Source: Sphingopyxis sp. YF1
GTDB taxonomy: Bacteria; Pseudomonadota; Alphaproteobacteria; Sphingomonadales; Sphingomonadaceae
NCBI RefSeq assembly: GCF_022701295.1
Contig: NZ_CP033204.1
Coordinates: 682,001-746,000, forward strand
Length of the DNA stretch: 64,000 bases
Reading direction: 5' to 3'
Position numbers and translations under genes: made by a program. This document shows, one piece after another, positions 17,390 through 27,366 of this stretch; positions within the stretch are counted from its first letter, which is position 1; each line of letters starts with the position of its first letter. The notes beneath the pieces were generated by a model. It had not been told where the DNA came from. It searched no databases and was given only the letters and a program-made list of their open reading frames with translations.

Positions 17390-18172
17390 ATGATAATGAG
17401 CGATGCTGAAACACTGCCCGACGGCGCCATTCCCGCGGCGACCCTGGTCATCATGCGCCCCGCGGAGGGCGGCGGGCCCGCCGAAATACTGATGGTGAAG
17501 CGCGCCGCCAACATGGCGTTTGCCGCTGGCGCGATGGTGTTCCCGGGCGGGCGGATCGACCCCGACGACCATCTGGTCGCACAGCGCCACGGCTATGCCG
17601 AAAGGGACCCCGACGGCGCGGCCCGCGTCGCCGCGCTGCGCGAGACGCTGGAGGAAACCGGCCTCGCGGTCGGCTGGCCGGGCCTGATCGAAAGCGAGGT
17701 CGATGCGGTGCGCAAGGCGCTGTTGTCCGACCATCTCCTGTCGGACATCCTTGCCGATCGCGGCGACCGGCTTGCGCTCGACGCGCTGGTGCCCTTTGCG
17801 CGCTGGTGCCCCAATTTCAAGGAGGCGCGGACCTTCGACACGCGCTTTTTCGCGGTCGAGGCGCCGATGCATGGCCACGAACTGACCGTCGAGGAAGCCG
17901 AGCACAGCCACATCTTCTGGGCCAGCGCGCGCGACACGCTGGGGATGGCCGATCGCGGCGAGGTGTCGGTGATTTTCCCGACCCGGCGCAATCTCGAAAA
18001 GCTGGCGCAGGCCGATGATTTTGCCGCATTTTCCGCACATGCCGGCGCGCATCCGATCGATCTCGTCACGCCGTGGATCGAGGATCGGGGCGGCAAGGCG
18101 CATCTTTGCATCCCCGACCATCTCGGCTATCCGGTGACCAGCGAGCCTTTCGAGCGTATCCGGCGCGCCTGA
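17390..18172 (+). CDS. NUDIX hydrolase (NUDT19-like)
   Basis: 260 residues. The Nudix helix is visible as RETLEETGL, but the distance from the glycine-rich start (MVFPGGRIDPDD) to it is longer than in MutT, as in the NUDT7/NUDT19 branch that includes CoA diphosphatases. FPTRRNLEKLAQ in the C-terminal half is also typical of that group. Mg-dependent cleavage of a nucleoside diphosphate-linked substrate, possibly acyl-CoA, is expected in the cytoplasm. The start may be ATG 17390 or 17396. Confidence 0.85.
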   Translation: MIMSDAETLPDGAIPAATLVIMRPAEGGGPAEILMVKRAANMAFAAGAMVFPGGRIDPDDHLVAQRHGYAERDPDGAARVAALRETLEETGLAVGWPGLIESEVDAVRKALLSDHLLSDILADRGDRLALDALVPFARWCPNFKEARTFDTRFFAVEAPMHGHELTVEEAEHSHIFWASARDTLGMADRGEVSVIFPTRRNLEKLAQADDFAAFSAHAGAHPIDLVTPWIEDRGGKAHLCIPDHLGYPVTSEPFERIRRA

Positions 18173-18292
18173 AACTTATGCCGCAAAGCAACTTTCCCTC
18201 GATTTAGCAAAATCCTAAGAATTGCTGCACTACGGCAAAACGCCTTGCAATGTCTGGCAGTCGTGCATAGAAGGGCAAGGCGGAAGCGAGTT

Positions 18293-18308
18293 CGAGAAGC
18301 GATTCTCG
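18293..18308 (+). other. Leader hairpin with GCGA tetraloop
   Basis: CGAGAA-GCGA-TTCTCG forms a perfect six-base stem with a GNRA loop, 45 bp before the start of the small exported protein gene. It lies in the likely 5' untranslated region, where it could stabilise the transcript. Confidence 0.4.
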
Positions 18309-18352
18309 GGCTCAATTCGAGAAGATCAAAATTCCAGTGGATGGAGAAAATG

Positions 18353-18601
18353 ATGAACCTGCTCAAGAAAGCCGCGATCTCCCTCGCCGCGACCTCGATG
18401 CTTGTGGCTCCGGTTGCCGCGTCGGCCGCGCCTGCCATGTCGGCAGTGTCGTTCAACGATGTGGGCGCTGTTTCGGCCGTTGATGGCCAGAGCGAACTCG
18501 AAGGTTCGAGCTGGATCATCGCACTGCTCGCGCTGGCTGCCATCATCGGCGGCATCGTGATCGCAGCTGGCAACAACAGCGACGATCCGACCAGCCCGTA
18601 A
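18353..18601 (+). CDS. Small exported protein with one transmembrane segment
   Basis: 82 residues. An N-terminal signal peptide (MNLLKKAAISLAATSML, cleavage after ASA) is followed by a short polar stretch and a hydrophobic segment SSWIIALLALAAIIGGIVIAA, ending in an acidic tail NNSDDPTSP. Small proteins of this design recur in sphingomonads. The function is unknown. GGAG six bases before ATG 18353 decides the start against 18341 and 18350. Codon use, a leader hairpin and a strong terminator right after the gene indicate an independently and perhaps highly transcribed unit. Confidence 0.8.
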   Translation: MNLLKKAAISLAATSMLVAPVAASAAPAMSAVSFNDVGAVSAVDGQSELEGSSWIIALLALAAIIGGIVIAAGNNSDDPTSP

Positions 18602-18624
18602 ACGGCTCGTCCCTGAAAAGTTTC

Positions 18625-18655
18625 AAAAGGTCCCGAGCAATGCCCGGGGCCTTTT
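18625..18655 (+). terminator. Intrinsic terminator of the small exported protein gene
   Basis: AAAAGGTCCCG and CGGGGCCTTTT pair over 11 positions (one G-U) around a nine-base loop, and the right arm ends in TTTT. It begins 23 bp after the stop codon. The A-tract on the left arm would let it act on both strands, also serving the convergent amidase gene at 18777. Confidence 0.85.
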
Positions 18656-18776
18656 GTGCGTCTGGAGCCCCGGGCGGCGGTTGATGCTGGAGGGAGCCGA
18701 CTGGCCCGTTGCCGCCGATGGCGATGCGCCGGCCGATTCGCCGCCGGATCGCACGACCGGAACGCCGGGCTGCGCA

Positions 18777-19634
18777 TCAGAGCGGCGCGTTCCTGATTCG
18801 CCGCGACGTTTCGAGTGGAATGGCCTGGCGCGCGCGTTCGGTCGCGGCGGGGTCGATCGGTGCCAGCATCAGCCCGAAATCGCCTTGTGCCGCGCGATCG
18901 GCGAAGGCGGATTCGCCGAGCACGTCGCCCCAAGGCCCGATCGCGAGGCTGTGGCCAAAGGTGGCGCGCCCGTCGGCGTGCGTCCCCGCCTGCGCCGCCG
19001 CGACGACATGGCACGCCGTCTCGGTCGCGCGGGCGCGGAGCAGCACATGCCAATGCGCCTCGCCGGTCGATACGGTGAAGGCGGCGGGGACCGCGATCAG
19101 GGTCGCGCCGCGTGCGACGAGGGCGCGATAGAGTTCGGGAAAGCGCAGGTCATAGCAGATGCTGAGGCCCAGCCTGCCCAGCGGGGTGTCGACGACGACG
19201 GGTGTGGCGCCGCCCGCATAACTCGACGATTCGCTCCAGCTCTCGCCCGAGGGGAGCGATACGTCGAACATGTGGATCTTGTCGTAGCGCGCGACGATCG
19301 TGCCGTCGGCGGCGACGATATGGCTGCGGTTGGCGCGCCGGCTGCCATCGTCGGTCAGGAAGGGTGCCGACCCGGTGTGGATCCAGAGGCCGTGCCGCCG
19401 CGCCATGTCCTGAAAGATCGGGGGCCAGGGGCTGTCGGCTTCGGGCGCGACATGGGCGGCCGAGCGCGCGCGGTCGCGGTCGAGCAATACCGACATTTCG
19501 GGAAAGAAGGCCATCGCCGCGCCGGCGGCGGCGGCGGCGGCGAGCGCGCGATCCATCGTTGCCAGATTGGCGTCGGGGTCGATGCCGCTCGTCATCTCGA
19601 CGATCGCGGCGAGGGGAGGGGGCGGAGCAGTCAT
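18777..19634 (-). CDS. Carbon-nitrogen hydrolase, Nit-type (deaminated glutathione amidase-like)
   Basis: 285 residues of the nitrilase superfamily. The catalytic triad is visible as the Glu of FFPEMS, the Lys of YDKIHMFD and the Cys of SICYDLRFPELYR. The KIHMFDVSLP and CYDLRFPE signatures match the Nit1/NIT2 branch, whose bacterial members repair deaminated glutathione or hydrolyse omega-amides of oxo acids. It is monocistronic, divergent from the M16 protease gene, with 87 bp between starts. Subfamily assignment is good, exact substrate less so. Confidence 0.86.
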   Translation of the reverse strand: MTAPPPPLAAIVEMTSGIDPDANLATMDRALAAAAAAGAAMAFFPEMSVLLDRDRARSAAHVAPEADSPWPPIFQDMARRHGLWIHTGSAPFLTDDGSRRANRSHIVAADGTIVARYDKIHMFDVSLPSGESWSESSSYAGGATPVVVDTPLGRLGLSICYDLRFPELYRALVARGATLIAVPAAFTVSTGEAHWHVLLRARATETACHVVAAAQAGTHADGRATFGHSLAIGPWGDVLGESAFADRAAQGDFGLMLAPIDPAATERARQAIPLETSRRIRNAPL

Positions 19635-19721
19635 GATCGATGGCTAGGCAGATGCTGCGGTGAGGGCAAGCGCGGTGACGGTTCAGTGGCGAGCAAGGTT
19701 CGGATGGGTTAAGAGGGGGCA

Positions 19722-22649
19722 ATGTCCTATTCTCCCGCGCCGCCGCCGCTTCGTTTCGCCCGATCGCTGCTCTCCGCCTGCGCCATCGCCGCGCTCCTTG
19801 CCGTGTCGCCGCTCGCGGTGGCCCAGGAAGGCGCCAGGACGACCGCGGTTCAGGCCGACAACTGGTTTTACGAAGGCAGCGACATTCCGCGCGATACCGC
19901 GTGGCAGTTCGGCACCTTGCCCAACGGCGTCCGCTATGCGGTGCGCAAGAATGGCGTGCCGCCCGGGCAGGTGTCGATCCGCGTCCGCATGGATGTCGGA
20001 TCGATGTTCGAAACCGATCAGGAGCGCGGTTACGCGCACCTGCTCGAACATCTGGCCTTTCGCGGGTCGGAGCATATTCCCGATGGTGAAGCCAAGCGCA
20101 TCTGGCAGCGTTTCGGGGTGACGTTCGGAAGCGATTCGAACGCGCAGACGACGCCGACGCAGACCGCCTATCAGCTCGACCTGCCGAGTGCGACGCCCGC
20201 CAATCTCGACGAGGCGATGAAACTGCTCGCCGGGATGGTGCGCGAACCCGGCATCTCGGACGCGGCCGTCGCTGCCGAACGCGGTGTGGTGTCTTCGGAA
20301 CTGCGTGAAAACGACGGGCCGCAGCGGCGCATCAGCGACGCGACCACCGCGCATTTCTTCGCCAGGCAGCGCCTTGCCGACCGGTCGCCGATCGGAACCC
20401 CCGAAACGCTCGCGGCAGCAACCGCGGGGACGGTCGCGGCGTTCCACAAGCGCTGGTACCGCCCCGAACGCGCGGTAGTCATTGTGGCCGGCGACGGCGA
20501 TCCGGCCGAATTCGCGCGTCTGATCGAAAAATATTATGGCGACTGGAAGGGCGCGGGGCCGAACCCGGCGCAGCCCGATTTCGGCAAGCCCGATCCCAAG
20601 GCGCCGCAGGCGCAGGTGATTGTCGAACCCAACCAGCCCGCGATGCTGACGCTGGCGACGCTGCGTCCGTGGATCAAGCGCGTCGACACGGTCGAGAACA
20701 CGCGGCGGCTCTATCTCGAGCAGCTCGCGGTCGCGCTCGTCGAACGGCGGCTCGAAAATCGCGCGCGTGCGGGCGGCAGCTATTTGTTCGCCGACATCGA
20801 GCAGGTCTATCTGAGCCGGAGCGCCGACGTGACCTTTGCGCAGATCATGCCGGTCGGCGACTGGAAGACCGCGCTGGCCGATGTTCGCGGGGTGATCGCC
20901 GATGCGGTTCAGACCGCGCCGTCGCAGGCCGACATCGACCGCGAAGCCAATGAGATCGAGACGATGCTGCTCAACGAGCTGCGCAACGCTCGCAACGAGG
21001 CGGGCGCGAAGCTGGCGGACTATCTGGTGAAGTCGGTCGATCTTGGCGAAGTCGTATCGACCCCGCAGGGGCAGGTCGACATGTTCGCCGCCATTCGCGC
21101 CGCGGCGACCCCGCAGGCGATGCTCGAGGTCAGCAAGGCGATCTTCAGCGGCACCGCGACGCGCGTCACGCTGATCAGCCCGACACCGGTCGAGGGCGGC
21201 GAGGCCGCGCTGCTCGCGGCCTTTGCCGCGCCGGCGGTGGCCCGCAACGATCGGCTGGCGGCGGCCGACGTCAATTTCAGCCAGCTTCCGCCGCTGGGCA
21301 CGCCCAGCGCGGTGACCGCCGACGCGCCGCTTCCGGGGCTCCAGGCCGAACGGATTGCGTTCGGCAATGGCGTGACCGCGCTGGTGTCGAACAATATGGT
21401 CGAACCGGGCAAGGTGCGCGTCAACGTGCGGTTCGGATCCGGATACCGCAGCGTCGCGGCGGACGAACCCAATCTGTTGTGGACGAGCGACTATGCGCTG
21501 ATCGCGAGCGGCATCGGTCCGTGGGGCCAGAACGAGATCGACGCGGTGATGAACGGGCGCCAGATGCAGCTCAATTTCGCGATCGACGACGATGCGTTCG
21601 AGCTGTCGGCCGAAAGCAAGCCCGAGGATTTCGACGACCAGCTTCGCCTGATCGCGGGCAAGCTCGCGACGCCGCGGTGGGACGCGGCCCCGGTCGAGCG
21701 GCTGCGCATCGGCTATCTGTCGGGCTATGACCTCAACGACGCGACCCCCAATGCGGTGCTCGAACGCAATTTGCGCGGCTGGCTCAGCGCCGGCGACCGC
21801 CGCTGGACGCCGCCTGACAGGGCCGCGATCGAGGCGCTGACGCCCGCGGCATTCCGCGCCTTCTGGGAGCCGCGGCTCGCGAGCGGCCCGATCGAGGTGC
21901 AGGTGTTCGGCGACCTGTCGACGGTCGATTACAGGAAGATCCTGTCCGAAACGCTCGGCGCGCTCGCACCGCGCACCGCGATCCAGCCGCGCGGCGGTCA
22001 GCGGGTTGCGTTCGCGCGGCACAATGCCGTGCCCGCGGTCGCCTATCACCGCGGCGACAAGGGGCAGGCCGCGGCGGTGACCGCCTGGCCGACTTCGGGC
22101 GGTCTCGCCGCGCCGCGCGATGTGCGCGCGCTCGAGGTGCTCGCGGGCATTTTTAACGACCGGCTGTTCGACCGGCTGCGCGCCGAACAGGGGGCCAGCT
22201 ATGGCCCCGACGTCGACAGCCATTGGCCGACGGGTTTCGAGAATAGCGGCGGCTATCTGCTCGTCGGCAGCCTGCTCGCGCCCAAGGATGTGGGGCGTTT
22301 CTATGCGATCGCGCGCGACATCGCCGCCGACCTGGTCGCGAACCCGGTGGGTGCCGACGAGCTGGCGCGCAGCGCAGGGCCGATCCGCGAGCAGGTGATG
22401 CGCGCGTCGACCGGCAACGTATACTGGATGTACCTGCTCGAAGGCGCGACGCGCGATCCGCGCGTGACGGCTGCAGCGCTGTCGATGGAGCGCGACACCG
22501 CTGCGGTGACTTCGGCCGACGTTCAGCGGCTGGCGCGGCAATATCTGGCGCCCGCGAAACAATGGTCGATGGCGGTCCTGCCCGCGGGCATGACGCTGGC
22601 CGAGGCCGCGGCGCTCGACGTCGCGCCCGCGGTGTCGGGCGGGCGCTAG
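19722..22649 (+). CDS. Periplasmic M16-family zinc metalloprotease (insulinase/PqqL type)
   Basis: 975 residues: signal peptide (cleavage near VAQEG), then four M16 half-domains in one chain. The inverted zinc motif H106-L-L-E-H110 and the distal ligand E186 (76 residues on) are intact in the first domain. The second catalytic-like half (about residue 540 on) lacks the motif, as usual. The length and the periplasmic leader match PqqL-like processing proteases that digest peptides or unfolded proteins. No partner gene is adjacent, and the next gene is convergent, three bases away. Confidence 0.9.
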   Translation: MSYSPAPPPLRFARSLLSACAIAALLAVSPLAVAQEGARTTAVQADNWFYEGSDIPRDTAWQFGTLPNGVRYAVRKNGVPPGQVSIRVRMDVGSMFETDQERGYAHLLEHLAFRGSEHIPDGEAKRIWQRFGVTFGSDSNAQTTPTQTAYQLDLPSATPANLDEAMKLLAGMVREPGISDAAVAAERGVVSSELRENDGPQRRISDATTAHFFARQRLADRSPIGTPETLAAATAGTVAAFHKRWYRPERAVVIVAGDGDPAEFARLIEKYYGDWKGAGPNPAQPDFGKPDPKAPQAQVIVEPNQPAMLTLATLRPWIKRVDTVENTRRLYLEQLAVALVERRLENRARAGGSYLFADIEQVYLSRSADVTFAQIMPVGDWKTALADVRGVIADAVQTAPSQADIDREANEIETMLLNELRNARNEAGAKLADYLVKSVDLGEVVSTPQGQVDMFAAIRAAATPQAMLEVSKAIFSGTATRVTLISPTPVEGGEAALLAAFAAPAVARNDRLAAADVNFSQLPPLGTPSAVTADAPLPGLQAERIAFGNGVTALVSNNMVEPGKVRVNVRFGSGYRSVAADEPNLLWTSDYALIASGIGPWGQNEIDAVMNGRQMQLNFAIDDDAFELSAESKPEDFDDQLRLIAGKLATPRWDAAPVERLRIGYLSGYDLNDATPNAVLERNLRGWLSAGDRRWTPPDRAAIEALTPAAFRAFWEPRLASGPIEVQVFGDLSTVDYRKILSETLGALAPRTAIQPRGGQRVAFARHNAVPAVAYHRGDKGQAAAVTAWPTSGGLAAPRDVRALEVLAGIFNDRLFDRLRAEQGASYGPDVDSHWPTGFENSGGYLLVGSLLAPKDVGRFYAIARDIAADLVANPVGADELARSAGPIREQVMRASTGNVYWMYLLEGATRDPRVTAAALSMERDTAAVTSADVQRLARQYLAPAKQWSMAVLPAGMTLAEAAALDVAPAVSGGR

Positions 22650-22652
22650 CCG

Positions 22653-24437
22653 CTACGCGGCGTCGCCCTCGGGTGCCGGGCGGCGGACCTTGCGGATGCG
22701 CGGTTCCTGGTCGAGATCGCCCTTGGTCATGATGTCGTGGCGCATCTTGGCGCGCACGTCGTGGATCGACGCGATCACGGGCCCCATCGCGACGCCCAGG
22801 TCGATCAGCACTGCTTCGGCGAGTTGCAGCGAGCTTTCGAGCGTTTCGGGCACGGCGTCGCTCGCCCCGGCCTGATACAGCGCCGCCGCGTGATCCGCAT
22901 CGCGCGCGCGGCTGATGATCGGTAGTCTGGGATGAGTCTTGCGCAGATGGCGCGTCATGCGCAGCTGCTGCACCGGATCGTCCATCGTCAGCACGATCGC
23001 GTCGGCCTGTTCGATCCCCAGCTTGTCGAGGCTGCCCGGCCGGGCGACGTCGGCGAAGCGTACCGCAAAGCCGTCCCGCCGCGCCGCCGCGACGGTGTCG
23101 ATGTCGGCATCGACCGCAATATAGGGGCGGTCGTGCTGGCGCAGCAGTTCGGCGACGGTGCGGCCGACGCGGCCGAAGCCGACGATGACGGTGCGGCTTG
23201 TCGGCGTGTCCTCATGCGACGCGGCCTCGCTTCCCATTTCGATCCGCCGCGCGATGTCGTGGCCGACCCGCGCGAGCAGCGGGGTGATGGTCAGCCCGAT
23301 CGCGGTGACCAGCTGCCAGAATTCGGCGGTATCGCGGCTGATGATCTGTGCCTGGAGCGCGGTCGCGAGCACGATCAGCGTGGTTTCCGACGGACTCGAC
23401 ATCAGCAGCCCGACCTCGGCCGCGGTGCCGCGTCGCGCGACGTTCGAGAAACGCAGCAGCGCCGCGGTGACGATCGCCTTGATCGCGACCACCCCGACCA
23501 CCGCAGCGACGAGTTGCGGCCATTGTTCGGCGATCGTCTCGAGGTTGAGGCCCATGCCGACGCTGATCAGGAACACCCCGAGCGCGAGGCCCTTGAACGG
23601 CGCGGTGATCGCCTCGACCTCGCCATGATATTCGGTCTCGGCGATCATCAGGCCGGCGAGCAATGCGCCGACGATCGGCGACAGGCCGACCGCCGCGGTC
23701 GCCAGCGCGGCGACGATCACGACGAGCAGGCTGGCGGCGAGGAAAAGTTCGGGGTCCTTGGCGCGCGCGGCCTGCGCGAAGATGCGCGGCAGCAGGAACC
23801 AGCCGCCGATCGCGAGCGCTGCGACGACGAGCGCGCCCTGCCACAGTGTCGTCAATAGCAGTTCGGTGCTGTCGCCGGCAGCGGTGGGGCCGAAGGCGGC
23901 GAGGATGAAGATGATCGGGACGAGCGCGAGATCCTCAAACAGCAGCATCGAGAAAGAGGCGCGGCCGACCGCCGACTTGGTGCCGGCGATCGGCAGCACC
24001 AGCGCGGTCGATGACAGCGCGAGCGCGATGCCGAGCCCGAAGGCGGCGGGGGTCGAATAATCGGTGAGCAGCATCAGCGCACCGCCGAGGATCAGCCCGC
24101 CGAGCGCGAGTTCGGCGGCGCCGATGCCGAACACCAGCTTGCGGAGCTGCCACAGGCGCCGGAACGACAGTTCGAGCCCGATCGAGAACAGCAGCAGGAT
24201 GATGCCGAGTTCGGCAAAGAGCGCGATGTCCTCGGTCGACCCGATCGTGACATGTTCGAGCCACGGATAGTCGGCGGCGAGCGCACCGAGCCCCGACGGG
24301 CCGACGAGCAGTCCGACGAGGATGAAGCCGATGACGGGCGAGATGCGGAACCGCGCGAAGGCGGGGATGACGATGCCTGCCGCACCGAGGACCACCAGCG
24401 CGTTGCCGATGGCCGATGTTTCGCTTTCGGATACCAT
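22653..24437 (-). CDS. CPA2-family cation:proton antiporter with TrkA-N domain (KefB/C or YbaL-like)
   Basis: 594 residues. Residues 1 to about 390 contain roughly 12 transmembrane helices of the Na+/H+ exchanger fold, with SSTALVLPIAG and LLFEDLALVPI typical of CPA2 proteins. A cytoplasmic Rossmann domain starts at TVIVGFGRVGRTVAELL and binds NAD(H) or a similar ligand to gate transport. K+ efflux coupled to proton entry is the expected activity. Unlike KefC it has no adjacent ancillary reductase (KefF). Start chosen at ATG 24437 with AAGG upstream; the longer frame reads into the intergenic region after icd. Confidence 0.88.
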   Translation of the reverse strand: MVSESETSAIGNALVVLGAAGIVIPAFARFRISPVIGFILVGLLVGPSGLGALAADYPWLEHVTIGSTEDIALFAELGIILLLFSIGLELSFRRLWQLRKLVFGIGAAELALGGLILGGALMLLTDYSTPAAFGLGIALALSSTALVLPIAGTKSAVGRASFSMLLFEDLALVPIIFILAAFGPTAAGDSTELLLTTLWQGALVVAALAIGGWFLLPRIFAQAARAKDPELFLAASLLVVIVAALATAAVGLSPIVGALLAGLMIAETEYHGEVEAITAPFKGLALGVFLISVGMGLNLETIAEQWPQLVAAVVGVVAIKAIVTAALLRFSNVARRGTAAEVGLLMSSPSETTLIVLATALQAQIISRDTAEFWQLVTAIGLTITPLLARVGHDIARRIEMGSEAASHEDTPTSRTVIVGFGRVGRTVAELLRQHDRPYIAVDADIDTVAAARRDGFAVRFADVARPGSLDKLGIEQADAIVLTMDDPVQQLRMTRHLRKTHPRLPIISRARDADHAAALYQAGASDAVPETLESSLQLAEAVLIDLGVAMGPVIASIHDVRAKMRHDIMTKGDLDQEPRIRKVRRPAPEGDAA

Positions 24438-24502
24438 TGGGGCCGACCTTATGCAGGCCGGCCCCGGTTGGCTAGTCGTCCATGTCAACCTCTTCGGTTG
24501 TT

Positions 24503-25717
24503 TCAGGCGCCCATCTTCTTTTCGAGGTTTTCGACGATCGCTTCGAAGAAGCCCTCGGTGGTCAGCCAGTTCTGGTCGGGGCCGATCAGCAGCGCGAGAT
24601 CCTTGGTCATCTTGCCGCTTTCGACCGTCGCAACGCAGACCTTTTCGAGGTCGTCGGCGAACTTGGTCACCTCGGGGGTGCCGTCGAGCTTGCCGCGATG
24701 CTTGAGTCCGCCGGTCCAGGCGAAGATCGACGCGATCGGGTTGGTCGAGGTCGCCTTGCCCTGCTGGTGCATGCGGTAGTGACGGGTGACGGTGCCGTGC
24801 GCGGCTTCCGATTCGACCGTCTGGCCGTCGGGGGTCATCAGCACGCTGGTCATCAGCCCCAGCGAGCCGAAGCCCTGCGCGACGGTGTCCGACTGGACGT
24901 CGCCGTCGTAGTTCTTGCAGGCCCAGACGAACTTGCCCGACCATTTCAGCGCCGAAGCGACCATGTCGTCGATCAGGCGGTGTTCGTAGACGATGCCGAG
25001 CGCGTCGAACTTCGCCTTGAATTCGGCCTGGAACACTTCCTCGAACAGGTCCTTGAAGCGGCCGTCATAGGCCTTGAGGATGGTGTTCTTGGTCGACAGA
25101 TACACCGGCCACTGGCGCGCGAGGCCGTAGTTGAGGCTGGCGCGCGCGAAGTCGCGGATCGAATCGTCGAGGTTGTACATGCCCATCGCGACGCCCGACG
25201 AGGGGAACTGGAACACTTCCTCGTCGATCAGCGTGCCGTCCTCGCCCTCGAACACGAGGCGCAGCTTGCCGGGGCCGGGGACGCGGAAATCGGTCGCCTT
25301 GTACTGGTCGCCGAAGGCGTGGCGGCCGACGACGATCGGGTCGGTCCAGCCGGGAACGAGGCGCGGAACATTCTTCATCACGATCGGTTCGCGGAAGACG
25401 ACGCCGCCGAGGATGTTGCGGATCGTGCCGTTCGGCGATTTCCACATCTTCTTGAGGCCGAATTCCTCGACGCGTGCCTCGTCGGGGGTGATCGTCGCGC
25501 ACTTGACGCCGACGCCGTGCTTCTTGATCGCGTTCGCGGCCTCGACGGTGATCTTGTCGTCGGTGCGGTCGCGTTCCTCGATACCGAGGTCGTAATAATG
25601 AAGGTCGACGTCGAGATAGGGGAGGATCAGGCGCTCGCGGATCCACTGCCAGATGATCCGGGTCATTTCGTCGCCGTCGAGTTCGACGACCGGGTTCACT
25701 ACCTTGATCTTGCCCAT
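24503..25717 (-). CDS. icd: NADP-dependent isocitrate dehydrogenase
   Basis: 404 residues of the homodimeric, eukaryote-like type II group rather than the E. coli type: [20 protein letters not shown] at the start, substrate-binding KSPNGTIRN near 95 and [14 protein letters not shown] near 305 are diagnostic. Oxidises isocitrate to 2-oxoglutarate in the citric acid cycle and supplies NADPH. The ATG at 25717 has AAGGAAAAGG upstream and gives the exact family length. Confidence 0.96.
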   Translation of the reverse strand: MGKIKVVNPVVELDGDEMTRIIWQWIRERLILPYLDVDLHYYDLGIEERDRTDDKITVEAANAIKKHGVGVKCATITPDEARVEEFGLKKMWKSPNGTIRNILGGVVFREPIVMKNVPRLVPGWTDPIVVGRHAFGDQYKATDFRVPGPGKLRLVFEGEDGTLIDEEVFQFPSSGVAMGMYNLDDSIRDFARASLNYGLARQWPVYLSTKNTILKAYDGRFKDLFEEVFQAEFKAKFDALGIVYEHRLIDDMVASALKWSGKFVWACKNYDGDVQSDTVAQGFGSLGLMTSVLMTPDGQTVESEAAHGTVTRHYRMHQQGKATSTNPIASIFAWTGGLKHRGKLDGTPEVTKFADDLEKVCVATVESGKMTKDLALLIGPDQNWLTTEGFFEAIVENLEKKMGA

Positions 25718-25856
25718 ATGCGTGCCTTTTCCTTGGGGAGTCGAGTTGCAGCGGGCCTTAGGCAAAGCCGAGCGATTGTTCAACCGTGACGGTGGAAGGC
25801 CCGGCGCGGCCATATTCGATTGTCAGTGCCAAATCCGGTCCGTAGAAGAGGCGCCC

Positions 25857-26591
25857 ATGTCCTCCATCATCTCTTCGAACCGCCCCGGGGGCGGCATCAA
25901 ATGGCAGTGGCCGGCGATCCATCCCGAGGGGCGCAAGTTCCTGCTGATCGCGGCGATCGTCACGCTCTGCTTCTGGCTTCTGGGCTGGGAAATCGCCGGC
26001 TGGCTGATGCTCGGCATCACGCTGTGGGTCGGGGCCTTCTTCCGCGATCCGGTGCGCGTCACCCCGACCGGAAGCGACCTGATCGTCGCGCCCGCCGACG
26101 GACTGGTGACGCAGATCGCCGAAGTGCCGCCGCCGCCCGAAATCGCCGGCCCCGACGGGCTGGGCGATGCGCCGATGCTGCGCGTGTCGATTTTCATGAG
26201 CGTGTTCGACGTCCACATCAACCGCACCCCGATCGCCGGCACGCTGCGCAAGATCGCCTATATCCCGGGCAAATTCGTCAACGCCGATCTCGACAAGGCG
26301 AGCGAAGAGAATGAGCGCCAGCATTTCGTCGTCGAACGCGGCGACGGGCTGCGTGTCGGCTTCACCCAGATCGCCGGGCTCGTCGCGCGCCGGATCCTGC
26401 CCTTCGTCAGCATGGGGCAGGAGGTGTCGACGGGGCAGCGCATCGGGCTGATCCGTTTCGGCAGCCGCGTCGATGTCTATCTGCCCGCGGGCACAACGTC
26501 GCAGGTGCTGCTCGGCCAGCGCACGCTCGCGGGCGAGACGATCGTCGCGCGCATCGGGACCGCGGCGACGCTCGACGGCATCGGGCAATAA
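25857..26591 (+). CDS. psd: Phosphatidylserine decarboxylase proenzyme
   Basis: 244 residues, the short bacterial/archaeal-type enzyme. Two hydrophobic segments near residues 28-65 anchor it to the inner membrane. The [15 protein letters not shown] block and the C-terminal [11 protein letters not shown], where self-cleavage between Gly and Ser creates the pyruvoyl cofactor, are intact. Makes phosphatidylethanolamine. Directly followed by pssA, which makes its substrate, with one base between stop and start, so the two steps are co-expressed. Confidence 0.94.
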   Translation: MSSIISSNRPGGGIKWQWPAIHPEGRKFLLIAAIVTLCFWLLGWEIAGWLMLGITLWVGAFFRDPVRVTPTGSDLIVAPADGLVTQIAEVPPPPEIAGPDGLGDAPMLRVSIFMSVFDVHINRTPIAGTLRKIAYIPGKFVNADLDKASEENERQHFVVERGDGLRVGFTQIAGLVARRILPFVSMGQEVSTGQRIGLIRFGSRVDVYLPAGTTSQVLLGQRTLAGETIVARIGTAATLDGIGQ

Positions 26592-26592
26592 C

Positions 26593-27366
26593 ATGACCGA
26601 CGAAGCGGATCGCGTCGCGGGCGCCGACCGGCGCCGCATCGGCGGAATCCCGCTGCGTGCTTTCGCGCCCAACGCGATCACCATCCTCGCGCTCTGTTCG
26701 GGCCTGACCGGTGTCCGTTTCGGCATCGACGGCGACTGGGCGGCGGCGATCACGATGATCATCGTCGCGGGGGTGCTCGACGGCATGGACGGGCGCATCG
26801 CGCGCCTGCTGCGCGCGCAGAGCAAGTTCGGCGCCGAGCTCGATTCGCTGTCCGACGTCATCGCCTTCGGCGTGTCGCCCGCGATGATCCTCTTTCTCTG
26901 GTCGCTGCAATATGCGCCGAAATTCGGCTGGACCGCGGCGCTCGCGCTGGCGGTGTGCTGCGCGCTGCGGCTGGCGCGCTTCAACTCGCGCATGGATGCC
27001 GATTTCCAGCCGCACAAGTCGGCGGGTTTCATGACCGGCATTCCCGCGCCGGCGGGGGCGGGACTGTCCTTCGTTCCGGTCTATCTGTGGCTGGTCACGG
27101 GCAACGAGCTGTTCCGCCAATGGTATCTGGTGATGCCCTGGGCGCTGGCGGTCGCGATGCTGATGATCTCGGCGATCCCGACCTACAGCTGGTCGTCGTT
27201 CCGCCTGCGCCGCTCGTGGCGGCTGTTCGCGCTCGCCGGGGTCGGCCTGTTCGGCGCGGCGCTGGTCACCGCGCCCTGGTGGACGCTGCTCGGCGTATGC
27301 GCCGTCTATATGGCGCTGCTGCCGTTCGGCCTCGCGAGTTACGCGCGCATCAGGCGGCGCGGCTGA
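26593..27366 (+). CDS. pssA: CDP-diacylglycerol-serine O-phosphatidyltransferase
   Basis: 257 residues with about seven to eight transmembrane helices. The CDP-alcohol phosphatidyltransferase signature DGMDGRIAR followed by GAELDSLSD is complete (DGx2AR-x8-Gx3Dx3D). Converts CDP-diacylglycerol and serine to phosphatidylserine in the inner membrane, feeding psd immediately upstream. Its last 17 bases overlap the end of a convergent small gene on the other strand. Confidence 0.94.
   Translation: MTDEADRVAGADRRRIGGIPLRAFAPNAITILALCSGLTGVRFGIDGDWAAAITMIIVAGVLDGMDGRIARLLRAQSKFGAELDSLSDVIAFGVSPAMILFLWSLQYAPKFGWTAALALAVCCALRLARFNSRMDADFQPHKSAGFMTGIPAPAGAGLSFVPVYLWLVTGNELFRQWYLVMPWALAVAMLMISAIPTYSWSSFRLRRSWRLFALAGVGLFGAALVTAPWWTLLGVCAVYMALLPFGLASYARIRRRG

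Noticed and set aside
19683..22562. A 959-residue open frame on the minus strand
   Set aside because: It is antisense to the M16 protease gene, has an Arg/His/Ala-rich composition without any domain, and is a consequence of high third-position GC.
24439..24500. Hairpins (GGGGCCG/CGGCCCC and CAACC/GGTTG) between icd and the antiporter gene as a terminator
   Set aside because: Stems are short or overlap the antiporter translation start and neither has a U-tract in the direction of icd transcription.
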